A stretch of DNA of 6,200 nt, taken from the NCBI GenBank assembly GCA_001771615.1, contig MEUF01000023.1:23707-29906 (forward strand), read 5' to 3'. This document shows, in pieces, positions 1 through 5,122 of the stretch. Under the pieces are notes generated by a model. The model was not told the origin of the DNA and made no database searches. It saw only the letters and a list, made by a program, of their open reading frames with translations. A program made the position numbers and the translations under genes. Positions within the stretch are counted from its first letter, which is position 1, and every line of letters starts with the position of its first letter. The DNA is from a candidate division WOR-1 bacterium RIFOXYB2_FULL_48_7. GTDB lineage: Bacteria > Margulisbacteria > WOR-1 > O2-12-FULL-45-9 > XYB2-FULL-48-7.

Positions 1-422
1 CGGCGGAAATAATAAAAGCTGGTTGGTTGCATACCGGTGATGTCGGCTACATAGACGAAAAAGGGGACTTGTATATCACCGGCAGGAGCAAAGATGTTAT
101 TGTGACCGCCTCCGGGGTCAACGTTTATCCGGACGAACTGGAATTCCTGCTCAATAAATTGCCGGAGATAAAAGAAAGCTGCATTGTTGGTGACAAGGTC
201 AAGGCCGGATTGCGAAAGGGTTCTGAAGAGGTGGTGGCAATTATTGTCCCGGCGGAAAATGTCTCACAGGCGGCGGTGGAAAAAGCTGTCAAGGCATTTA
301 ATCAGACCCTGGCTGATTATAAACGGGTAGCCAGGATAATTTTCCGTCAGGAAGAGCTGCCCAAAACCCGGCTGTTGAAGGTCAAACGATTTGCCATGCG
401 GCAGGAGTTGGGGCTGATTTAG
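1..422 (+). CDS. Acyl-AMP ligase / acyl-CoA synthetase, C-terminal part (5' end outside window)
   Basis: The reading frame is open from the first full codon at position 3 and ends at TAG 420-422, leaving 139 residues of the C-terminal end of an ANL-superfamily adenylate-forming enzyme. Seen directly: the A7-type motif GWLHTGDVGYID at about residues 7-18 of the visible part, then GRSKDVIV and GVNVYPDELE, the A8 hinge and start of the mobile C-terminal subdomain. Near the end, LPKTRLLKVKR corresponds to the A10 motif that carries the catalytic lysine. Its usual glycine before that Lys (PxTxxGK) is Leu here, as far as I can align it; the Lys is kept. Family members activate a carboxylic acid with ATP and pass it to CoA or a carrier protein. 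An ACP gene follows after 9 bp, so loading of that ACP is a reasonable inference. Substrate cannot be told because the binding pocket lies outside the window. Confidence 0.9.
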   Translation, partial: AEIIKAGWLHTGDVGYIDEKGDLYITGRSKDVIVTASGVNVYPDELEFLLNKLPEIKESCIVGDKVKAGLRKGSEEVVAIIVPAENVSQAAVEKAVKAFNQTLADYKRVARIIFRQEELPKTRLLKVKRFAMRQELGLI

Positions 423-426
423 GAGG
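421..426 (+). promoter_or_regulatory. Shine-Dalgarno of the ACP gene, overlapping the ligase stop
   Basis: AGGAGG at 421-426 lies 5 bp before the ATG at 432 and shares bases with the TAG stop of the upstream ligase (420-422). It fixes the ACP start and indicates that the two genes are co-transcribed, possibly with re-initiation by ribosomes that finish the ligase. Confidence 0.85.
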
Positions 427-431
427 GAGCT

Positions 432-680
432 ATGCCAGACAAAAATGTGCTGACCAGGGAAATCAGTGAATTAGTCGCTAAAATTATCAAACTGCCGTTA
501 GAAAAAATCAATCCACAGGCCAACTTATTTAATGACCTTGGGATTGATTCCCTGGTTGGGGTAGAGATTTTTGCTGCGATCGATAAAAAATACCGGATCG
601 AGGTCCCGGAAAATAAACTACGTTCCGTGCAGACGATCGCTGACCTGGTGGCTACAGTCCAGGGAATGCTTAATAAATAA
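432..680 (+). CDS. Acyl carrier protein, free-standing
   Basis: An 82-residue protein of typical ACP length. The motif DLGIDSL at residues 35-41 contains Ser40, the expected 4'-phosphopantetheine attachment site; helix 2 follows (VGVEIFAAIDKKY), then an acidic/amphipathic helix 3-4 region ending in ADLVATVQGML. The start is ATG with a strong AGGAGG. It sits 9 bp after an acyl-AMP ligase gene, unlike the housekeeping acpP that usually lies between fabG and fabF, so I infer a dedicated carrier for an acyl group activated by the ligase (lipid modification, lipid A-like or secondary-metabolite chemistry; undetermined). The last 11 bp overlap the end of hisG on the opposite strand. A role as the main fatty-acid ACP cannot be excluded from this window alone. 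Confidence 0.92.
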   Translation: MPDKNVLTREISELVAKIIKLPLEKINPQANLFNDLGIDSLVGVEIFAAIDKKYRIEVPENKLRSVQTIADLVATVQGMLNK

Positions 681-1545
681 CTTTATTTAGCGGATATTCA
701 ACTATCCCCTGAGCCCCATTTTTCTTCAATTTAGGGATCAGGTCCCTGACGACTTTTTCCTCGATGATCGTATCGACATCAACCCAGTCAGGGTTGGCTA
801 ATTCAGCGACAGTCGGGGTCTGCAAGGCCGGGAGCAGGGCCAAGATTTGCCGCAAGCGGCTTTTCATGATATTCATCTTCAAACCCACCCGGGTTTCCGC
901 TTCCAGGGCCCCCTTAAGGAGCACAATGATGTTATCAAGTTTGTCCTTTTTCCAGGGGTCGGCTAAACAGGCCGCATTGGAGATGACGACGGTATTTGAC
1001 TCCAAAACCGTATCGAGAATTTTTAAGTGATTTGCCTTGAGGGACGATCCGGTTTCTGTCAGTTCAACTATCGCATCTGCCAGCTCCGGCGGTTTGGCTT
1101 CGGTTGCCCCCCAGGAGAATTCAACAACCGCGTTGACTTTCTTCTCCTTTAACCATTTTCTTGTGACATTGACCAGTTCGGTGGCGATCCTTTTTCCTTT
1201 TAGATCTTTAACGGTCTTTATTTTGCTGTTCTCCGGCACTGCCAGGACCCAGCGGACTTTACGCATCCCTTGTTTGGCATAGATCAAATCGGCAACGGTC
1301 TTAACCTTACAGCCCGATTCGATGACCCAATCGATCCCGGTCAAGCCGGCGTCAATGACTCCATCTTCAACATAACGGGCCATCTCTTGGGCCCTGACAA
1401 GGGTAATTGACAGGTCAGGGTCATTGACATCGGGATAATATGAGCGTGAGGTGCCGCGGACACTCCAGCCGGCTTTTCGAAAAAGTTCAAAGGTCGATTC
1501 TTGCAGGCTTCCCTTTGGCAACCCTAATTTTAGCTTATTTGACAT
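670..1545 (-). CDS. hisG: ATP phosphoribosyltransferase, long form (HisG)
   Basis: This enzyme catalyses the first, committed step of histidine synthesis in the cytoplasm: ATP + PRPP to phosphoribosyl-ATP. It is 291 residues, the length of the long (HisZ-independent) form. The N-terminus has LGLPKGSLQ (7-15) and DAGLTGIDW (65-73). The PRPP-binding loop region is ELADAIVELTETGSSL (154-169), preceded by FSWGATEAKPP. From about 215 to 291 lies the C-terminal regulatory HisG_C domain (ending IVEYPLNKVI) that mediates histidine feedback in this form. The ATG is set by AGGAGG, 5 bp upstream on the minus strand. No other his gene is nearby, so the gene is separated from a his operon. It lies 65 bp after hydG in the same orientation but has its own promoter. 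Its stop overlaps the ACP gene by 11 bp. Confidence 0.97.
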   Translation of the reverse strand: MSNKLKLGLPKGSLQESTFELFRKAGWSVRGTSRSYYPDVNDPDLSITLVRAQEMARYVEDGVIDAGLTGIDWVIESGCKVKTVADLIYAKQGMRKVRWVLAVPENSKIKTVKDLKGKRIATELVNVTRKWLKEKKVNAVVEFSWGATEAKPPELADAIVELTETGSSLKANHLKILDTVLESNTVVISNAACLADPWKKDKLDNIIVLLKGALEAETRVGLKMNIMKSRLRQILALLPALQTPTVAELANPDWVDVDTIIEEKVVRDLIPKLKKNGAQGIVEYPLNKVIY

Positions 1546-1550
1546 AATTT

Positions 1551-1556
1551 CCTCCT
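1551..1556 (-). promoter_or_regulatory. Shine-Dalgarno of hisG
   Basis: The minus strand reads AGGAGG here, 5 bp before the hisG ATG (1545-1543). It is a full-strength site, in contrast to the panD and 91-residue genes in the same window, which have none. Confidence 0.85.
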
Positions 1557-1574
1557 AATAATTGATCGATTTTT

Positions 1575-1603
1575 ATTGTAGCACTGAAGCAAAAGACGGG
1601 CAA
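1575..1603 (-). promoter_or_regulatory. Predicted sigma-70-type promoter of hisG
   Basis: On the minus strand there is TTGCCC (1603-1598, 4 of 6 matches to TTGACA), a 17-bp spacer, and TACAAT (1580-1575, 5 of 6 to TATAAT) preceded directly by TGC, an extended -10 element. The predicted start of transcription near 1568 leaves a leader of roughly 20-25 nt containing the AGGAGG. It lies wholly in the 65-bp gap between hydG and hisG, so hisG can be expressed apart from the upstream unit. No attenuator or His-rich leader peptide fits in the short leader. This is a sequence-only prediction. Confidence 0.6.
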
Positions 1604-1610
1604 GCAGATT

Positions 1611-3008
1611 TTAAAAGTAGAGGTCGGTCTTTCCCTGGGCTAATTCATCCAGTTTTTTGGCGGTTTTATGCCTAAGAATGTCAGTTTTTATCCCTTTCAA
1701 CTGCTGGTCAATGACCTGACGACCAAGATTCTTGGCTTCATCATCCCCATAATAGGTTAGATATTCCTGGAAGGTTAGAATGGCATTTGGCAAACAATAT
1801 GATTGTATTTCCCCTGGTTTGGCATATTCCATAAATTCATGGCCGGTCCGGCCTAAGCGGTAGCAAGCGGTGCAAAAACTGGGATAAAAGCCCATTTTGG
1901 TGATATCTTTTACGACTTCGAGCAGGGAGCGGTCATCATGCAGGGAAAATTGTTCGCTTTCCGGTTGTTCCTGCCGGTTTGATTGGTAGCCGCCAGGATT
2001 AGTGCGGGAACCGGCACTTATTTGGGAAATCCCAAGACCAAAAATTTCGTTGCGCAGGGAGGTTGATTCCCTGGTAGAGAGAATCATCCCGGTATAAGGG
2101 ACGGCTAAACGGATTATGGCTACCAGTCGCTTGAAATCATTATCACTGACTGGTGCCGGCGGCTGATTGGCCAGAGGAGTGTTTTTTGTCGGTTGTAGTC
2201 GAGGCACAGAAATCGTATGCGGACCAACCCCAAATGTCTTTTCCAGTTCCAGGGAGTGAGCGAGCATGGCTAGCACTTCAAAGCGCCAATCGCGTAGACC
2301 AAATAACGCCCCAATCCCGACATCATCAATCCCGGCTTCCATGGCCCGATGCATACCGAACAGGCGGTTTTCATAATCGGCCTTTGGGCCACTGGGGTGC
2401 ATTTTTTTATATGTGACCGGGTCATAAGTTTCTTGAAATAAAAGATAGGTCCCGATTTTTGCCGACTTGAGGCGCTGGAATTCCTTGACAGACAACGGGG
2501 CAATTTCAACGTTGATCCGCCTGATATCCCCGCCATGTTCGGTTTTGACCGAATATGCGGTTTCAATGGCCTGGACAAAGTAATCAAGGCTGGAACCCTC
2601 ATGGTTTTCTCCGCAGAGCATCAGGAGCCGTTTGTGCCCTTCACGCTCAAGGGTGGCAACCTCGGCGGCTATCTCATCCATGCTTAAAGCTACCCTCTGC
2701 AGCTGTTGGTTACTTTTCCGAAAACCGCAGTAAAGACAATTGTTGGAACAATAATTGGCGATATAGAGTGGGGCAAATAATACCAGGCGCTGCCCATAGA
2801 TCTTTTCCTTGATTTGGCGGGCCGCGGTGAATAGTCGTTGGATAACTTCGGCAGAATCATTTTGAATCAAGATGGCGGTTTCTTCCAGGGATAGGCCTTT
2901 TAGCTCCAGGGCTTTGTCGATAACTTGTTTGGCTGTATCTTGGCTTGCCCCTTTAGCTTTGATCAGCAGCGACTCAAGCTGGTCAGCGTTTATGAACAGT
3001 TGGGGCAT
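1611..3008 (-). CDS. hydG: [FeFe]-hydrogenase H-cluster maturase HydG (radical SAM tyrosine lyase)
   Basis: A 465-residue radical-SAM enzyme that cleaves tyrosine to p-cresol and yields CO and CN- on an iron synthon for the hydrogenase H-cluster. The SAM-cluster motif CX3CX2C is at Cys87, Cys91, Cys94 (CSNNCLYC). The second, HydG-specific cluster motif CX2CX22C is at Cys379, Cys382, Cys405, which separates it from the thiamine enzyme ThiH. GPHTISVPR contains His264, matching the histidine that holds the dangler iron in characterised HydG. The start at ATG 3008 begins MPQLFINADQ, which fits the family N-terminus and length; upstream in-frame sequence to 3134 has no family character and is better explained by another small gene. 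No good Shine-Dalgarno precedes it, but the start overlaps the end of the 61-residue ORF by 26 bp, so translational coupling is likely. HydE, HydF and the hydrogenase are not in this window. Confidence 0.96.
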   Translation of the reverse strand: MPQLFINADQLESLLIKAKGASQDTAKQVIDKALELKGLSLEETAILIQNDSAEVIQRLFTAARQIKEKIYGQRLVLFAPLYIANYCSNNCLYCGFRKSNQQLQRVALSMDEIAAEVATLEREGHKRLLMLCGENHEGSSLDYFVQAIETAYSVKTEHGGDIRRINVEIAPLSVKEFQRLKSAKIGTYLLFQETYDPVTYKKMHPSGPKADYENRLFGMHRAMEAGIDDVGIGALFGLRDWRFEVLAMLAHSLELEKTFGVGPHTISVPRLQPTKNTPLANQPPAPVSDNDFKRLVAIIRLAVPYTGMILSTRESTSLRNEIFGLGISQISAGSRTNPGGYQSNRQEQPESEQFSLHDDRSLLEVVKDITKMGFYPSFCTACYRLGRTGHEFMEYAKPGEIQSYCLPNAILTFQEYLTYYGDDEAKNLGRQVIDQQLKGIKTDILRHKTAKKLDELAQGKTDLYF

Positions 3009-3168
3009 GCTTTTTGACTTCACTTGTCGCTGGGGCGGTGACAAATTCCATCTTAAGGATTTCCAGCTTATACTTCGGTTCCGCGGGCTTTGGTTTGCTT
3101 CCCATGGCCAGGCAAGGGGTGAGTAATATAACAAATATTAGGCTAATAATTAGGCTGAAGGGTTTCAT
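2983..3168 (-). CDS. Small secreted or membrane-anchored peptide between panD and hydG (hypothetical)
   Basis: I do not recognise this 61-residue product. It begins MKPF, followed by an uninterrupted hydrophobic run (about residues 5-21, SLIISLIFVILLTPCLA), a classical signal-peptide or anchor shape; the C-L-A end could serve signal peptidase I. A lipobox reading is weak because Pro precedes the Cys. The remaining ~40 residues are Lys/Pro-rich and basic (for example KPKPAEPKYKLEI, ending HKR). Its ATG overlaps the panD stop as ATGA (3168-3165) and its 3' end overlaps the hydG start by 26 bp, so it fills the whole panD-hydG gap. No Shine-Dalgarno is seen; an A-rich tract precedes it and coupling to panD is likely. 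Support: coupling, signal-like start, perfect gap fit. Against: short, no homology known to me. Confidence 0.6.
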   Translation of the reverse strand: MKPFSLIISLIFVILLTPCLAMGSKPKPAEPKYKLEILKMEFVTAPATSEVKKHAPTVHKR

Positions 3169-3506
3169 TTTATTTTATTTTTAGGATCGACATGAATGAT
3201 TTTTGGTTTTATTTTTACGGCCTTTTTAGCCTCTTCCAGGCCATAAGACAAAATAATGACCCTTTGCCCCTTTTTTCCCAGCCGGGCAGCGGGGCCGCGC
3301 AGGGAAATTTCTCCCTTTTTCCCGATAATAGTATAGGTTTCAAAGCGTTGCCCGTTGTCAAAATTCAACACGTGGACCTTTTCACCCGGGATTAGGCCGG
3401 CGGCTTTCAACAGTTCCGGGTCGATGGCAATACTTCCCTCATAATTGAGCAGGGTATCAGTGATGGTTGCCATGTGGATTTTGGACTTAAAAATTGAAAT
3501 CAGCAT
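3165..3506 (-). CDS. panD: Aspartate 1-decarboxylase proenzyme (PanD)
   Basis: This pyruvoyl enzyme decarboxylates L-aspartate to beta-alanine for pantothenate and CoA synthesis in the cytoplasm. The 113-residue product starting at ATG 3506 (MLISIFKSKIH) aligns position for position with E. coli PanD: Lys9, His11, Tyr22, the self-cleavage pair Gly24-Ser25 (NYEGS, whose Ser becomes the pyruvoyl group), Arg54, Thr57 and Tyr58 are all in place. One conserved segment differs: the usual NGAAAR reads RGPAAR (residues 70-75), replacing the Asn that corresponds to Asn72 of E. coli. The C-terminus (about 90-113) is Lys/Ile-rich. An upstream in-frame ATG at 3524 would add six residues not found in the family and would lie upstream of the -10 box. 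The stop TGA overlaps the next gene's ATG. A TATAAT 6 bp before the ATG suggests a leaderless mRNA. Confidence 0.95.
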   Translation of the reverse strand: MLISIFKSKIHMATITDTLLNYEGSIAIDPELLKAAGLIPGEKVHVLNFDNGQRFETYTIIGKKGEISLRGPAARLGKKGQRVIILSYGLEEAKKAVKIKPKIIHVDPKNKIK

Positions 3507-3512
3507 ATATAA

Positions 3513-3541
3513 ATTATACCGCAAACACCCCTTTTTTGCTA
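3513..3541 (-). promoter_or_regulatory. Predicted leaderless promoter of panD - small peptide - hydG
   Basis: The minus strand has a perfect TATAAT at 3518-3513, followed by exactly 6 bp and the panD ATG at 3506. Transcription starting the usual ~7 bp after the -10 would begin at or within a base or two of the start codon, so the mRNA would have essentially no 5' leader, and no Shine-Dalgarno is present. The -35 at 17-bp spacing (TAGCAA, 3541-3536) is only 3 of 6 to consensus and overlaps the -10 of the opposite promoter. Confidence 0.6.
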
Positions 3542-3545
3542 TAAT
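3537..3545 (+). promoter_or_regulatory. Predicted leaderless extended -10 promoter of the rnf operon
   Basis: TGCTATAAT is a perfect -10 (3540-3545) with a TGn extension (3537-3539). Exactly 6 bp separate it from the GTG start at 3552, so transcription would begin at or next to the start codon; no Shine-Dalgarno is visible. At 17-bp spacing the -35 (TACCGC, 3517-3522) is poor and lies over the -10 of the divergent panD promoter, so the extended -10 would have to do the work. Confidence 0.6.
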
Positions 3546-3551
3546 GGCGGG

Positions 3552-3827
3552 GTGAAAAAAAACCAGGTCGCGGCCATATTGCTCTTTTTTTGCCTGTTTT
3601 CACCCATGGTTTTAACTACTTCTGAAGTTGTCCTGGACAAACCAAATTTTTGGACAGAATTTGACATTACCTTCTGGCAAACCGCCCCCTTTGCCGCTTT
3701 TTGGTCGTATGTCGTTGCTACGCAGCTTAATCGCGGTGGGGGGGCCAACTGGGACCATGTTGCCGGGTTTGCCGCAGCGGTATCGGTTGGGAATGCTTTT
3801 TGGCGAGCCAATGAGGTGAGCCGATGA
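3552..3827 (+). CDS. Small membrane/secreted protein heading the rnf operon (hypothetical)
   Basis: I do not recognise this 91-residue product as a known Rnf subunit. The GTG start is followed by KKNQ and a hydrophobic segment (about 6-22), a signal peptide or first membrane helix. Two more hydrophobic, aromatic stretches follow: about 44-56 (TAPFAAFWSYVVA) and 69-84 (HVAGFAAAVSVGNAFW). Tryptophans recur at 34, 42, 51, 67 and 84; a Gly-rich turn NRGGGANWD (60-68) separates the last two stretches. Its stop overlaps the rnfC start as ATGA (3824-3827), so it is translationally coupled to rnfC and should be made with the complex. Its start sits 6 bp after a perfect extended -10. I infer an envelope-located accessory protein; no biochemical role can be read from the sequence. 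It is too short and lacks the features of RnfA, RnfE or RnfB. Confidence 0.75.
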   Translation: MKKNQVAAILLFFCLFSPMVLTTSEVVLDKPNFWTEFDITFWQTAPFAAFWSYVVATQLNRGGGANWDHVAGFAAAVSVGNAFWRANEVSR

Positions 3828-5122
3828 GCGGCTTAAGGCTTAAGGAATGTAAAGAGCTGACTGAACGGTTACCGGTTCAAGAAGCAGCTCTGCCAACCAG
3901 GGTTGTTTTACCTTTACAACAAAGTTTAGGCTGTCCCAATGACCCAATAGTTAATGTCGGTGATGAAGTAGCCGAAGGACAAAAAATTGCCGACACGCAA
4001 AAGACTGTTGCCGCCCCTTTGCATGCCCCAATCTCTGGACGCATCATCGCGATAGATAATTTACCAAATGCTTGCCAATATCCGGTCGCTTCCCTGGTCA
4101 TTGAAGCTATCCCAGGCCGTGAGAGCCAGGGCTTGGTTGGCAGCCACTGGCAAGTTGATGAGTTTACACCGGAGCAAATTAGAAAAGTTGTTCGAGAAGC
4201 CGGGATTGTCGGTTTAGGCGGGGCAACTTTTCCGACTCACGTTAAATTGTCGCCCAGCAAACCAATTGACACGGTGATCATCAACGGTTGTGAATGCGAG
4301 CCATATATTACCGCTGACCATCGTTTAATGTTGGAGCGCCCGGCTGAGCTGCTTGAGGGGGCCAGGGCGATTGCCAGGGCAGTGGGAGCGGAAAATATTA
4401 TCGTGGCAGTTGAAAACAATAAACAGGATGCCGTGCAGGTACTGCTGGATCACAATAAAAACCATAATCTAAAAATTGTTGTGTTACCCAGCATCTATCC
4501 CCAAGGGGGCGAAAAGGTCCTGATAAGGAAATTATTAGGCCGGGAGGTCCCTTCTGGGGGCTTGCCGCTTGATATCGGAGTAATTGTTAACAATGTCGGT
4601 ACGGCAGTGGCCATTGCTGACGCGCTGAAAACCGGGCGTCCATTAATTAAAAGGGTAGTGACCATAACCGGTTCCGGAGTTAAAAAGCCCAGGAATCTGC
4701 TGGCCAGGATTGGGACATCATTTGCTGAGCTCCTGGCCCAATGCGGCGGCATAACCGATGATGCTGCCAAAATTATTATGGGGGGGCCGATGACCGGTTT
4801 AGCCGTTGCTTCTTTGGACATGCCGGTTGTCAAAGGGACAAATTGCCTTTTAGTGCTTAATCAGCGTGATGCCAGGGATTATGAAGAAAAAGGCTGTATA
4901 CGCTGCGGCCGGTGTGTCCGAGCTTGCCCAGTTGGTCTATTGCCAAACTTTTTGGCCGATTTTGCAAAATTGAGGGATTACGAAAAGCTGGTTGATTACC
5001 ATCTGGCTGACTGTATTGAATGCGGCTGCTGTGCCTATGTTTGTCCCAGCCGTATTTATCTGGTGCAATACTTTAAAGGGGCCAAACAAGAGCTCAAAAC
5101 AAGGAGAGCTGTCTGCCGATGA
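3824..5122 (+). CDS. rnfC: Electron transport complex subunit RnfC (NADH/ferredoxin:NAD+ oxidoreductase)
   Basis: RnfC is the peripheral, NAD(H)-facing subunit of the Rnf complex, which couples ferredoxin oxidation to NAD+ reduction and ion pumping across the cytoplasmic membrane. The 432 residues match the family: a barrel-sandwich-like N-terminal part with VSAPLHA-type sequence (APLHAPISG, 64-72), the nucleotide/FMN-binding core GLGGATFPTHVKL (130-142) and NGCECEPY (154-161), YPQGGEKVLI (225-234) and VPSGG, and two [4Fe-4S] ferredoxin motifs at Cys358/361/364/368 and Cys397/400/403/407. The N-terminus reads SGLRLKECKELT where most RnfC proteins carry a GG(I/V)HP signature. A TGA in frame at 3812 rules out a longer protein, so ATG 3824 is the first possible start; GAGGTG lies a few bp upstream. 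Its start overlaps the preceding gene and its stop overlaps rnfD, both as ATGA. Confidence 0.97.
   Translation: MSGLRLKECKELTERLPVQEAALPTRVVLPLQQSLGCPNDPIVNVGDEVAEGQKIADTQKTVAAPLHAPISGRIIAIDNLPNACQYPVASLVIEAIPGRESQGLVGSHWQVDEFTPEQIRKVVREAGIVGLGGATFPTHVKLSPSKPIDTVIINGCECEPYITADHRLMLERPAELLEGARAIARAVGAENIIVAVENNKQDAVQVLLDHNKNHNLKIVVLPSIYPQGGEKVLIRKLLGREVPSGGLPLDIGVIVNNVGTAVAIADALKTGRPLIKRVVTITGSGVKKPRNLLARIGTSFAELLAQCGGITDDAAKIIMGGPMTGLAVASLDMPVVKGTNCLLVLNQRDARDYEEKGCIRCGRCVRACPVGLLPNFLADFAKLRDYEKLVDYHLADCIECGCCAYVCPSRIYLVQYFKGAKQELKTRRAVCR

Noticed and set aside
674..689. Perfect inverted repeat TAAATAA-CT-TTATTTA as a bidirectional terminator
   Set aside because: The stem is A/T only with a 2-base loop, too weak for an intrinsic terminator, and no U tract follows. 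It lies in coding sequence on the minus strand and is likely chance.
764..1282. Plus-strand open frames antisense to hisG
   Set aside because: They lie inside a clear hisG, have no family resemblance, no ribosome site and no promoter; they are shadows of its codon pattern.
2153..2812. Open frames opposite or out of frame within hydG
   Set aside because: The hydG frame is fully supported by its Cys motifs across this region; the alternatives lack start signals and protein-like composition.
3009..3134. Longer hydG with about 42 extra N-terminal residues starting at 3134
   Set aside because: The extra residues do not resemble a HydG N-terminus, and the product would exceed the usual length. 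ATG 3008 gives a family-like start, and the upstream stretch is better explained by the signal-peptide ORF in another frame.
3507..3524. panD start at 3524, six residues longer
   Set aside because: Starting at ATG 3506 places Lys9, Gly24-Ser25, Arg54 and Tyr58 at exactly the E. coli positions. The longer form would need transcription from upstream of the perfect -10 box.
3544..3555. Tiny ORF ATG GCG GGG TGA overlapping the GTG start of the 91-residue gene
   Set aside because: The ATG shares bases with the TATAAT box, upstream of the predicted transcription start, so it would not be in the mRNA.
3539..3819. Open frames on the minus strand and in another plus frame over the 91-residue gene
   Set aside because: The minus-strand frame begins inside rnfC's upstream region without signals and ends in the divergent promoter. 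The other plus frame lacks coupling to rnfC. The 91-residue frame alone has the signal-like start, promoter position and ATGA overlap.
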